NCBI GenBank assembly: GCA_030653355.1
Contig: JAURZN010000144.1
Coordinates: forward strand, 1 to 34,174
Length of the DNA: 34,174 bases
Source of the DNA: Gallionella sp.
Lineage (GTDB): Bacteria > Pseudomonadota > Gammaproteobacteria > Burkholderiales > Gallionellaceae
Reading direction: 5' to 3'
Positions 1 to 7,474 of the stretch are shown here, piece after piece. The translations under genes were made by a program, and so were the position numbers. Within the stretch, counting starts at the first letter, position 1. Each line of letters begins with the position of its first letter. Below the pieces are notes generated by a model. The model was not told the origin of the DNA and ran no database searches. It saw only the letters and a list, made by a program, of their open reading frames with translations.

Positions 1-73
1 TGTTAACTGCTTTTTACTGTGTAACGTTGGTGCGCGTCATAAAATTATGCGTAACTACTCCCCGGCAAGGCTT

Positions 74-1195
74 TTATGCGCGCGCAGGGCGATTGATTTT
101 ATCGAGGAGGTGTTCATGTTTAAGATGCGAATACCTCTTGAGCATTCCAAGCGTCTTGTGCCCGGTGACGCTGGCGGCTTCAATGTCACCAAAACCCTTC
201 TCGAATAAGCGGCTGGTGGCCTCATGGCGCATGTCATGCATACGCAAGTCTGGCGCTCTGATTGCTACTCGCGCCAGCTTCCATGCGTGCCGCAATTGTC
301 CGATGGTAATATTGAGAATGTCGCCCTTAATGCCTCGCGGAAGCACTTTAATCGCATCCAGGGCGGCATTTGAAAGTGGAATATATCGCGCATCGTCGGT
401 CTTGGTGTCAGCAGCTTTAAGCATTAAATAGCTATTATTTAAATCGAGATTTTCCCACTTCATGGACAGTATCTCGCCACGACGCATTGCGGTTTCAACA
501 CTGAGGACAAAAACGACTTTTGCTTGACCGGTAAGTTGTTCCAGCATTAGCGCATATTCATTGCCGCGCAAGCGTCGATCCCTTGGCGCTCCGTCCTTTG
601 GTCTGGCTGACTTAGGCACATTGACGCAAGGATTGGAGTCGATCTTATTCCACTCCGTCGCGGCGATTTCGAAGATGTGGCGGATCAGATTGAAGTAACG
701 GCGGACAGTGGCATCAGTCGCAACCGTTTTTTTAAGTACGCGAACATCCGTTTTTGTTTTTGTGTCTTTCGCTTTAATGTACCTGCCGCTGGTCTTGATC
801 CACTCCATCAACTTGATGATATCCGTCGATTTGATCTGGTAGAGCGGCATAGTCGCAATGTCACTGCGCGCCAGCTTGTCCAGTTGGGATTTTTCCTTCT
901 CCCATCCCTTTTTCTTTTCTGATTTGTCTTTCCGGTATTTTTCTATAGCTTGGGAAAAAGTAAAAAACTTGTTTTCAACCTTCTTTGCACGCGCCACAAA
1001 AGTCGCCTGCTCATTTGTATCCAAGGCGGCGTTCGCCAAGGTCAGGTCGCGGAAGATTCGCGCATCCGCCAGAGTATCAAAAGACTTGTCGATAAGATGC
1101 CCACCGCGCATAAGCTTCACTCTAAAGCTCATTACTCCCTGCTGAGTGATGCAGGTATCAACCTTGCAAGGATATTTTTTTGCCGACTTTGCCAT
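74..1195 (-). CDS. Tyrosine recombinase (phage/genomic-island integrase)
   Basis: A 373-residue site-specific integrase. The catalytic set is visible: Arg near 238 (AMRRGEIL), the HxxR box HDMRH at 320–324, TGH at 344–346 and the nucleophile Tyr at about 355 (KRYSHL). The N-terminal part is basic and resembles the arm-binding plus SAM-like core-binding region, so the protein looks complete and active. I place the start at the ATG at 1195 because an AGGAG lies 8 bases upstream; the GTG at 1204 overlaps that ribosome site. The gene reads away from a truncated tRNA-Glu about 100 bases upstream of its start, the usual placement of an integrase beside its attachment site. The rest of the element should lie to the left of the window. 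Family assignment is firm; the element's identity is unknown. Confidence 0.93.
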   Translation of the reverse strand: MAKSAKKYPCKVDTCITQQGVMSFRVKLMRGGHLIDKSFDTLADARIFRDLTLANAALDTNEQATFVARAKKVENKFFTFSQAIEKYRKDKSEKKKGWEKEKSQLDKLARSDIATMPLYQIKSTDIIKLMEWIKTSGRYIKAKDTKTKTDVRVLKKTVATDATVRRYFNLIRHIFEIAATEWNKIDSNPCVNVPKSARPKDGAPRDRRLRGNEYALMLEQLTGQAKVVFVLSVETAMRRGEILSMKWENLDLNNSYLMLKAADTKTDDARYIPLSNAALDAIKVLPRGIKGDILNITIGQLRHAWKLARVAIRAPDLRMHDMRHEATSRLFEKGFGDIEAASVTGHKTLGMLKRYSHLKHEHLLDKINRPARA

Positions 1196-1212
1196 TGCGC
1201 CCACTCCTCTGA

Positions 1213-1230
1213 ATTAGACTAGATTAGACT
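1213..1230. promoter_or_regulatory. Direct repeat ATTAGACT x2 upstream of integrase
   Basis: Two copies of ATTAGACT, two bases apart, lie immediately upstream of the integrase ribosome site and between it and the tRNA fragment. Short direct repeats here are often arm-type integrase sites or operators. The function is inferred from position only. Confidence 0.3.
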
Positions 1231-1303
1231 TGTAATTATCGCCGCATTTACTATAATAGCACCGCAAGCCAAGTGGTGTAAGGAAGTTAATAAACGCACA
1301 CTT

Positions 1304-1351
1304 CGCCCTTTCACGGCGGTAACACGAGTTCGAATCTCGTTGGGGACGCCA
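1304..1351 (+). tRNA. 3' fragment of tRNA-Glu (UUC), attachment-site half
   Basis: From the anticodon stem onward this matches tRNA-Glu: loop CTTTCAC with anticodon TTC, stem GGCGG, T-arm ACGAG/TTCGAAT/CTCGT, acceptor TGGGGAC, then GCCA. The 5' half (acceptor 5' strand, D-arm) is absent; the bases before 1304 do not form them. The break falls at the anticodon arm, a common crossover point for tyrosine integrases, and the integrase gene lies directly alongside. I read this as the displaced native 3' end left at one end of an integrated element. An intact tRNA-Glu should exist at the other end. It is not a functional tRNA by itself. Confidence 0.85.
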
Positions 1352-1357
1352 AATATT

Positions 1358-1389
1358 AAAAGCCCGTACTTGCGAGTACGGGCTTTTTT
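1358..1389 (+). terminator. Rho-independent terminator after tRNA-Glu fragment
   Basis: A 13-base-pair perfect stem (1358–1370 with 1375–1387), loop TGCG, ending in a run of T. It would have ended the native tRNA-Glu transcript. Because of the A/T flanks it can also act on the minus strand, where it lies just beyond the end of miaA. Confidence 0.85.
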
Positions 1390-1418
1390 ACGTCTGGGTA
1401 AAGTGAAGTAAAAACCTG

Positions 1419-2345
1419 TTACAGGCGCAGCGCGTTTTTGACCTGTCGGGTCAGATTGTTGTCCAGACAATCTATCGCTATGTTTTCAGGCATGGAGCGC
1501 AGCCAGGTCAGTTGACGCTTGGCGAGCTGGCGGGTGGCAATGATGCCGGTTTCGATCAGTTGTGCTTTATCGATTCTGCCTTCCATGTATTCCCAGGCCT
1601 GACGGTAGCCGACACAACGCATGGCGGGCAGTTCGGGATGCAGCGTGTATTTTTCACGCAATGCGCGTAATTCTTCCAGCAGGCCTTGCTCCAGCATCTG
1701 CTTGAAGCGCGTGGCGATGCGCTGGTGCAGCACGCTGCGATCGGACGGGGTCAGCGCGATGGAGGTGATCTGGTAGGGCAGTACAGCCTCTTCCTGATGC
1801 TTGAGCAATTCGGACATCGGTTGTCCGGTGATGCGATAGATTTCCATCGCGCGCTGTATGCGCTGGGTGTCATTAGGCGATAAACGCGCCGCCGTCTCCG
1901 CGTCGATTTCGGCCAGTTGTTGATGCAGGCAGGCGATGCCGTGTCGGGCGATGACCGTATCCAGCTCTGCGCGTACCGCCGCATCGGCGACTGGCAAGGG
2001 GCTTAGGCCTTCCTTCAATGCTTTGAAATACAGCATGGTGCCACCTACCAGCAGCGGGATTTTGCCGCGAGAGGTGATGTCCGCCATCAGTGCGAGGGCA
2101 TCGCGGCGAAACGCAGCGGCAGAATACGCCCCGGTCGGGTCGATAATGTCGATCAGATGATGTGGCGCGCACGCCAGCGTATTCGCATCCGGTTTGGCCG
2201 TGCCGATGTTCATATCGCGATAGACCAGCGCGGAATCCACGCTGATGATCTCTACGGGCAAGGTTTGCACCAGTTCAACCGCCACGCCCGTCTTGCCGCT
2301 GGCGGTGGGGCCCATCAGGAAAATCGCCGGGGGAAAATTGCTCAT
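1419..2345 (-). CDS. miaA: tRNA dimethylallyltransferase MiaA
   Basis: A 308-residue enzyme that transfers a dimethylallyl group to N6 of A37 in tRNAs reading UNN codons, the first step to ms2i6A. The P-loop GPTASGKT is at about residues 12–19, followed by the family block around [18 protein letters not shown], with its substrate Asp and the DMNIGTAKP segment. Length is normal for bacterial MiaA. The start ATG overlaps the TGA of the upstream transporter gene (ATGA), so translation is probably coupled. It is third in the run mutL–transporter–miaA; mutL–miaA adjacency is known from many proteobacteria. The assignment is secure. Confidence 0.97.
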   Translation of the reverse strand: MSNFPPAIFLMGPTASGKTGVAVELVQTLPVEIISVDSALVYRDMNIGTAKPDANTLACAPHHLIDIIDPTGAYSAAAFRRDALALMADITSRGKIPLLVGGTMLYFKALKEGLSPLPVADAAVRAELDTVIARHGIACLHQQLAEIDAETAARLSPNDTQRIQRAMEIYRITGQPMSELLKHQEEAVLPYQITSIALTPSDRSVLHQRIATRFKQMLEQGLLEELRALREKYTLHPELPAMRCVGYRQAWEYMEGRIDKAQLIETGIIATRQLAKRQLTWLRSMPENIAIDCLDNNLTRQVKNALRL

Positions 2346-3616
2346 GTCAGCTCTCCATGTCGTGTTTCTTTGAGGGCGAGGGCGGCCAGTACGCTGATGG
2401 CGGCGGCGACGGAAATATAGCCGCCCACCCAGCTTAAACCGCCGTGCAACACCAGTTGCTGCGCGATGTAGGGTGCTAAGGAGGCGCCGAGTATCCCGCC
2501 CAGATTGTAAGCGGCTCCCGCCCCGGTATAGCGCACCCTGGTGGGGAACAGTTCGGGCAGCAGGGCACCCATGGGTGCGAAGGTGGCTCCCATCAGGAAG
2601 AGTTCGAGACTGAGGAAGGCGGTGATCTGGATGATGGAGCCGCTGGCAAGCGCAGGTTCCAGCAGGAAGCCGGACAGGAGTGCGGCGCAGCCTGCAACGA
2701 TAATTACCGGGCGACGGCCGAAACGGTCACCCGCCAGCGCCGCGAGCGGGGTGGCGGCGGCCATGAACAGGATGGCCACGCACAACATGGCGAGAAATTG
2801 CGGACGCGGGATGTTAAGTGCAGTCGTGCCGTAGCTGAGCGAAAATACCGTCGAGATGTAGAACAGCGCGTAACACACCACCATCACCAGTGCGCCCAGC
2901 AGCAGCGGTTTGGCATGGTGGGCGAACAGTTCAACAACAGGCAGTCTCACCTGTTGGTGCGATTGTAGCGCACGGGCGAATACCGGCGTCTCGGTGAGTT
3001 TGAGCCGCACGTATAGCCCGATGATGACCAGTATTGCGCTGGCCAGGAAGGGAATACGCCAGCCCCAGGCGCGGAATGCGTTGTCGTCGAGTAACTGTGA
3101 CAGCAATAAAAAACTGCCGACAGCGAGCAAAAAACCGACCGGCGGCCCCAGTTGCGGAAACATGCCGAACCAGCCGCGACGGCCCTTGGGCGCATATTCT
3201 GCCGCCAGCAGGGCGGCGCCGCCCCATTCGCCACCTAACCCTATGCCTTGACCGAAGCGCAGCAGACAGAGCAACGCAGGGGCTGTCCAGCCTATGAGTT
3301 CATAGCCCGGTAGTATGCCGATCAGCGTAGTGGAGGTGCCCATCACCAGCAGCGAGACAGCCAGTGTCGCCTTGCGTCCTATCCGGTCGCCGAAATGGCC
3401 GAACAGCAGCGCGCCGATGGGGCGGGCGACGAAAGCGATGCCGAAGGTGAGAAAGGCATTCAATGCCTGCACCGCCGGGTCGCTGTCGGGGAAAAATACC
3501 GGGCCGATCACCATCGCCACAGCCAGGCCGTAGATGTAAAAGTCGTAAAATTCGATGGCTGTGCCGATAAAGCTGGCGAAGGCGATGCGCAAGATGGAAG
3601 GAGAGACGTTAGTCAT
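2342..3616 (-). CDS. MFS transporter, metabolite:H+ symporter (MHS) type
   Basis: A 424-residue inner-membrane protein with about 12 hydrophobic segments. The N-terminus ([17 protein letters not shown]) and the first cytoplasmic loop ([16 protein letters not shown] motif A) are typical of the metabolite:proton symporter branch (ProP, ShiA, KgtP relatives). The substrate cannot be read from sequence; osmolytes or carboxylates are possible. It sits between mutL and miaA and overlaps miaA by four bases. The start ATG at 3616 falls inside a heptamer tandem repeat and has no Shine–Dalgarno sequence in front of it, so initiation may be weak or depend on upstream translation. A TTG nine codons in is the only close alternative and also lacks a ribosome site. 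Confidence 0.9.
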   Translation of the reverse strand: MTNVSPSILRIAFASFIGTAIEFYDFYIYGLAVAMVIGPVFFPDSDPAVQALNAFLTFGIAFVARPIGALLFGHFGDRIGRKATLAVSLLVMGTSTTLIGILPGYELIGWTAPALLCLLRFGQGIGLGGEWGGAALLAAEYAPKGRRGWFGMFPQLGPPVGFLLAVGSFLLLSQLLDDNAFRAWGWRIPFLASAILVIIGLYVRLKLTETPVFARALQSHQQVRLPVVELFAHHAKPLLLGALVMVVCYALFYISTVFSLSYGTTALNIPRPQFLAMLCVAILFMAAATPLAALAGDRFGRRPVIIVAGCAALLSGFLLEPALASGSIIQITAFLSLELFLMGATFAPMGALLPELFPTRVRYTGAGAAYNLGGILGASLAPYIAQQLVLHGGLSWVGGYISVAAAISVLAALALKETRHGELT

Positions 3617-3677
3617 TAGTCATTAGTCGTTAGTCGTTAGTTGCTACGCGGATTTGATTCTGAACTAGCAACTAACG
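3609..3677. repeat. TTAGTCA heptamer array with inverted arm (hairpin)
   Basis: Five consecutive heptamers (TTAGTCA, TTAGTCA, TTAGTCG, TTAGTCG, TTAGTTG) run from 3609 to 3643. A complementary arm follows, giving a perfect 12-base stem (3635–3646 with 3666–3677), and degenerate units continue to about 3692. The array fills the 81-base gap between mutL and the transporter gene and supplies the latter's start codon. Confidence 0.85.
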
Positions 3678-3697
3678 TCTAGCAGCTAGTGACTGCT

Positions 3698-5593
3698 TCA
3701 CTGTCCCCTCATGAACATCTTGTCCAAATCTTTCATGGAAAGCGCAAACCAGGTCGGGCGTCCGTGGTTGCACTGGTCTGAACGTTCGGTCTGCTCCATT
3801 TCGCGCAGCAGCGCGTTCATTTCGGTGATGCTCAATATCCGGTTGGCACGCACCGCGCCGTGGCAGGCGAGGCTGGCCAGCAGTGCATTGCGGCGTTCGG
3901 TCAGCACGCGGCTGGCACCATATTCGCGCAGTTCGTGTAATACCTCGCGGGCGGCGGCTTCGGCTTGTGCCTGTTTGAGCAGCACCGGCATGGCGCGTAC
4001 CGCCAGCGTGGTCGGTGAGAGTGGCGCGATGTCGAAACCCAGTCTGTTGAGTGCCCCCTGTTCTGCTTCCACTGTGGCGACATCCAAGGTGTCGGCGAGA
4101 AAACATACCGGGATTAGTAGCGGTTGCGTAGCGATCTGTTCGGCATCCATGGATGTCTTGAGCTTCTCGTAAACAATGCGTTCATGCGCGGCATGCATGT
4201 CCACTACGATCAGGCCCTGCGTATTCTGCGCGAGAATATATACGCCGGACAGTTGCGCCAGCGCAAAACCCAGGGGCGGGGAGTCGTGAGAGGTAAGTGG
4301 TAAGTGGTCAGTGGGGGCGGCTTTGTCACTTGCCATCTGCCATTCACCACTTGCCTGTGCTGAATCCTGAATCCTGAATCCTGCATCCTGACTTTGCATT
4401 CCCCACACCCCATAAGAGGCATTCAGCTGGGCAGCATTCAGCGGGATTTTTTGTTGCTGAAAATTGGCAAACGCCGCATTTCGGTGCGGGTCGGAATCCG
4501 GTTTGCTTGTTGACTCCGTGAAATCAGGGCTGGCGCTGCCGGAAAGTTCGGGTGTCGCCAGCGCCTGTTGCAAGGTGTGGAAGATGAACTGGTGTATGCC
4601 CTGGCTCTCACGGAAGCGCACCTCGCTCTTGGCGGGATGGACGTTCACGTCCACCTGTTCGGGTGGTATTTCGAGAAACAGTACAAACGCCGGATGGCGC
4701 TGGTGATGCAATATGTCCTGATATGCCTGCCGCAACGCATGGCTGGCGACCTTGTCGCGCACGAAACGGCCATTGACGAAAAAATACTGCGCATCGCGGG
4801 TGCTGCGTGAATAGGCGGGCAGGGCGGCCAGTCCATGCAGAGTCAGGTGGGCAGCGTTTCGTGAAACCGGAACGGCGGCCTTGCCGAATTCGTCACCCAG
4901 CAGTGCAGCGACGCGTTTTAGTGCGGCATCCTGCATCCATCCGCCGTCATCCGCGCCTTTTAATCCTGAATCCTGAATCCTGAATCCTGTATTTAGTTGC
5001 CAGAGGGTGCGGCCATTGTGTTGCAGGGAAAAGCCGACATCGGGACGCGACAGGGCGATGCGCTTGAAGGCTTCCTCGCAATGGGCGAACTCGGTGGCAT
5101 CGGACTTGAGAAATTTGCGCCGCGCCGGGGTGTTGAAATACAACTCGCGAATTTCCACGGTCGTGCCGGGGGGCTGGCTGCTCGGTGCCGCTTCGTTCAG
5201 CCGTCCGTCCAGTGTCTCGACTTTCCAGCCGTGGGCCTCGTCTGCGGTGCGGCTGCTCAGGGTGAGCTGGGCGACGGCAGCCATACTGGCTAGTGCCTCG
5301 CCGCGAAAGCCCATGCTGGCGACACTCTGTAAATCATCCAGTGAGGTGATTTTGCTGGTGGCATGGCGCATCAGCGCCAGTGCCAGCTGATCTTTAGCTA
5401 TTCCGCGGCCATTGTCGCGTACGCGCAACAACTTGATACCGCCGTTTTCCAGTTGCACGGAGATGTCGGTCGCGCCCGCATCCAGACTGTTTTCCAGTAG
5501 TTCCTTGAGGGCGGCGGCGGGACGCTCGATGACCTCGCCAGCGGCAATCTGGTTAATCAGCAGATCGGGTAATACCCTGATGGATGAGGACAT
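3698..5593 (-). CDS. mutL: DNA mismatch repair protein MutL
   Basis: A 631-residue mismatch-repair ATPase that links MutS recognition to strand incision. The GHKL ATPase motifs are clear: IAAGEVIERPAAALKELLENSLDAG, DNGRGI, TSKI, GFRGEAL and the FNTPARRKFLK block. The C-terminal domain has DMHAAHERIVYE, matching the endonuclease motif DQHA(X)2E(X)4E with Gln changed to Met. CNHGRPT and an ACH in place of ACR are also present, so an intrinsic nicking activity is likely but not certain. Two insertions are odd: about residues 200–222 in the N-terminal part, and about 395–425 in the linker. Both are encoded by heptamer tandem repeats (peptide FRIQDSG). Loss or gain of one heptamer would shift the frame. 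The start follows a usual MSSSIRVLPDLLINQIAAGEV N-terminus. Confidence 0.96.
   Translation of the reverse strand: MSSSIRVLPDLLINQIAAGEVIERPAAALKELLENSLDAGATDISVQLENGGIKLLRVRDNGRGIAKDQLALALMRHATSKITSLDDLQSVASMGFRGEALASMAAVAQLTLSSRTADEAHGWKVETLDGRLNEAAPSSQPPGTTVEIRELYFNTPARRKFLKSDATEFAHCEEAFKRIALSRPDVGFSLQHNGRTLWQLNTGFRIQDSGLKGADDGGWMQDAALKRVAALLGDEFGKAAVPVSRNAAHLTLHGLAALPAYSRSTRDAQYFFVNGRFVRDKVASHALRQAYQDILHHQRHPAFVLFLEIPPEQVDVNVHPAKSEVRFRESQGIHQFIFHTLQQALATPELSGSASPDFTESTSKPDSDPHRNAAFANFQQQKIPLNAAQLNASYGVWGMQSQDAGFRIQDSAQASGEWQMASDKAAPTDHLPLTSHDSPPLGFALAQLSGVYILAQNTQGLIVVDMHAAHERIVYEKLKTSMDAEQIATQPLLIPVCFLADTLDVATVEAEQGALNRLGFDIAPLSPTTLAVRAMPVLLKQAQAEAAAREVLHELREYGASRVLTERRNALLASLACHGAVRANRILSITEMNALLREMEQTERSDQCNHGRPTWFALSMKDLDKMFMRGQ
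4292..4355. repeat. GGTAAGT heptamer hairpin inside mutL
   Basis: GGTAAGT, GGTAAGT and GGTCAGT run from 4292 to 4312. An inverted arm of related heptamers runs from 4327 to 4355 (on the other strand GGCAAGT, GGTGAAT, GGCAGAT, GGCAAGT). The two arms can fold into one hairpin. The element lies in the MutL linker coding region and is translated in frame. Confidence 0.8.
4363..4390. repeat. AATCCTG heptamer array (3 perfect + 1 variant) inside mutL
   Basis: Three perfect tandem AATCCTG units (4363–4383) are followed by CATCCTG. Read on the mutL strand they encode a FRIQDS-like peptide in the linker. The same heptamer recurs 600 bases away in mutL. Confidence 0.9.
4962..4989. repeat. AATCCTG x4 heptamer array inside mutL
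   Basis: Four perfect copies of AATCCTG form a 28-base tandem array, encoding GFRIQDSG at about residue 202 of MutL, within the N-terminal half. Degenerate related units (GCATCCT, GCATCCA) lie at 4926–4939. Because the unit is not a multiple of three, single-unit slippage would frameshift mutL. Confidence 0.92.
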
Positions 5594-5661
5594 GTGGTAA
5601 AACGTGGCAAGATTAAGTCGGAGCGCAATTATAGTGGGGTTTTATGTTCAGCGAGAATCGG

Positions 5662-5667
5662 TATAAT
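5662..5667 (+). promoter_or_regulatory. Candidate -10 box for pntA
   Basis: A perfect TATAAT lies 70 bases upstream of the pntA start in the mutL/pntA divergent spacer. The -35 region at the expected distance (around 5639–5645) is poor, so this is a candidate only. Confidence 0.45.
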
Positions 5668-5685
5668 CCCGAAGTTGAATTAAAT

Positions 5686-5706
5686 GCGTCCGGAAGTGCC
5701 GGACGC
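5686..5706 (+). promoter_or_regulatory. 5'-leader hairpin of pntA
   Basis: A perfect 8-base inverted repeat GCGTCCGG/CCGGACGC with loop AAGTG lies between the candidate -10 box and the AGGAG ribosome site of pntA. It would fold in the mRNA leader. There is no T-run, so it is not a simple terminator; a role in mRNA stability, as an operator, or as a protein-binding site is inferred. Confidence 0.5.
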
Positions 5707-5736
5707 TCCATCAGGGTTACACAAGAGGAGAGGTCA

Positions 5737-7302
5737 ATGCGAATAGGCATTCCTGCGGAAACGCATGCTGGCGAGAAGCGCGTCGCGACGGTACCGGAGA
5801 TCGTAGAGAAGCTCATCAAGCTGGGTTTCAGTGTCGCGGTCGAATCGGGAGCCGGAGACGCGGCGAATTATAGTGACGAAGCTTACCACTCCGCAGGTGC
5901 CGAAATTGTCGAGGGCGCTGCCAGACTTTGGGCTGAATCCGACATCGTGTTCAAGGTGACCGTTCCGACGAGCGCCGAGGTCGAATTGATGCACGAAGGC
6001 ATCACCCTGATCGGCTTCATCTGGCCTGCGCAGAATCCCGAACTGATGCAACAGCTCGCTGCCAGAAAGGCGACCGTGCTGGCCATAGACGCATTGCCGC
6101 GCATGTTGTCCCGTGCTCAGAAGATGGACGCGCTGACTTCGCAGGCGGGTGTCGCGGGCTATCGGGCCGTCATCGAGGCCGCCAATGTCTTCGGTCGCTA
6201 CTTCAACGGTCAGATCACGGCTGCAGGCAAGGTGCCTCCGGCCAAGGTGTTCATCGCCGGCGCGGGCGTGGCAGGTTTGGCTGCGATCGGCACGGCTGCC
6301 GGTCTGGGTGCCATCGTGCGCGCCAACGACACCCGCGCCGAAGTGGCCGATCAGGTCAAATCGCTGGGTGGCGAATTCGTCAAAGTCGAGTACGAGGAAG
6401 AAGGCGGTGGAGGCGGCGGCTACGCCAAGGTGATGTCCGAGGGTTTTCAGCAGGCCCAGCGCGAGATGTACGCCAGGCAGGCACGCGAAGTGGACATCAT
6501 CATCACCACTGCGCTGATCCCAGGCCGCCCCGCACCCAGGCTGATTACCGCCGAGATGGTGCAATCCATGAAACCTGGCAGCGTCATCGTCGACATGGCG
6601 GCCGAGCGCGGCGGCAATTGCGAGCTGACCGAGCCGGGTCAGGCGGTGGTGAAGCACGGCGTGACCATCGTTGGCTACACCGATCTCAACAGCCGCCTGG
6701 CCAGACAATCATCCACCCTCTATGCCACCAATCTGTTCCGTTTGACCGAGGAACTGTGCAAGACGAAGGACGGCATCATCAACGTCAACATGGAAGACGA
6801 TGCGATTCGCGGCCTGACGGTCATCAAGGACGGCGAGATCACCTGGCCTGCGCCTGCGCTGCAATTGCCGGCAGCCAAGCCTGCGGTGGCGGCAAAACCC
6901 GCGCCTGCCGCGCATGGTGGCGGCGGCAAGCCCGCCACGGCAGGAAAAACCGTCGCCCTGTTCGGCGCTGTCGCCTTGCTGTTTTTGTTCATCGGCGCTT
7001 ACGCGCCCCCGGCGTTCCTCGGTCATTTCACCGTGTTCGTACTCGCCTGTTTCGTCGGCTACATGGTGGTGTGGAATGTCACTCCGGCGCTGCACACTCC
7101 TTTGATGAGCGTCACCAATGCGATTTCCAGCATCATTGCGATCGGTGCGCTGGTGCAGATCGCGCCTCCACTGACTGAAGGGCTGGCTCGTCCGGATGAA
7201 TGGATACGCGCGCTGGCGGTGGCGGGTATTGCGCTCACTGCGGTCAATATGTTCGGCGGCTTCGCGGTAACAAAGCGCATGCTGTCGATGTTCCGCAAAT
7301 AA
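5737..7302 (+). CDS. pntA: NAD(P) transhydrogenase subunit alpha
   Basis: A 521-residue alpha subunit of the proton-pumping transhydrogenase, which couples hydride transfer from NADH to NADP+ with inward proton flow. The N-terminus MRIGIPAETHAGEKRVATVPE and the dI NAD-binding fold with FIAGAGVAGLAAI are diagnostic. After an Ala/Pro/Gly-rich linker (PAAKPAVAAKPAPAAHGGGG) come the membrane helices from about residue 405, so the subunit is the undivided E. coli-like form. The ATG at 5737 is chosen over an upstream ATG at 5644 because AGGAGAGG precedes it and homology begins there. A run of six glycines follows EEE in the mobile region (GGGGGGYAKVMSEGF). It is followed by pntB after a palindromic repeat. 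Confidence 0.97.
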   Translation: MRIGIPAETHAGEKRVATVPEIVEKLIKLGFSVAVESGAGDAANYSDEAYHSAGAEIVEGAARLWAESDIVFKVTVPTSAEVELMHEGITLIGFIWPAQNPELMQQLAARKATVLAIDALPRMLSRAQKMDALTSQAGVAGYRAVIEAANVFGRYFNGQITAAGKVPPAKVFIAGAGVAGLAAIGTAAGLGAIVRANDTRAEVADQVKSLGGEFVKVEYEEEGGGGGGYAKVMSEGFQQAQREMYARQAREVDIIITTALIPGRPAPRLITAEMVQSMKPGSVIVDMAAERGGNCELTEPGQAVVKHGVTIVGYTDLNSRLARQSSTLYATNLFRLTEELCKTKDGIINVNMEDDAIRGLTVIKDGEITWPAPALQLPAAKPAVAAKPAPAAHGGGGKPATAGKTVALFGAVALLFLFIGAYAPPAFLGHFTVFVLACFVGYMVVWNVTPALHTPLMSVTNAISSIIAIGALVQIAPPLTEGLARPDEWIRALAVAGIALTAVNMFGGFAVTKRMLSMFRK

Positions 7303-7320
7303 GGATAAACCTAAGTTCCA

Positions 7321-7447
7321 TCCGCAGATTACACAGATTAACGCAGATTTCATGCACTTACGTTCGATAAGTGCATCACCTAAAAGGTGTACCTGATTAA
7401 CGGGATAGCTTGTTGTTTAATCTGTGTAAATCTGTGTAATCTGCGGA
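7321..7447. repeat. Composite palindromic repeat between pntA and pntB
   Basis: A long imperfect inverted repeat: the left arm (7321–7350) begins TCCGCAGATTACACAGATT and the right arm (7419–7447) ends AATCTGTGTAATCTGCGGA. Two further stems are nested inside: ATGCACTTA/TAAGTGCAT (7352–7376) and CACC/GGTG (7377–7389). It fills most of the 172-base pntA–pntB gap and would fold strongly in the transcript. The type resembles dispersed intergenic palindromes and is not a coding feature. Confidence 0.85.
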
Positions 7448-7474
7448 CAACTGCTTTTTAAGGATAAATGAATT

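Noticed and set aside
1219-1470. 83-residue minus-strand frame containing NEIRTRVTAVKG
   Set aside because: It is the antisense translation of the tRNA-Glu fragment and terminator, a familiar spurious frame.
5734-6708. 324-residue minus-strand frame opposite pntA
   Set aside because: It is a shadow of pntA, rich in His/Arg/Gly, with no ribosome site or family resemblance.
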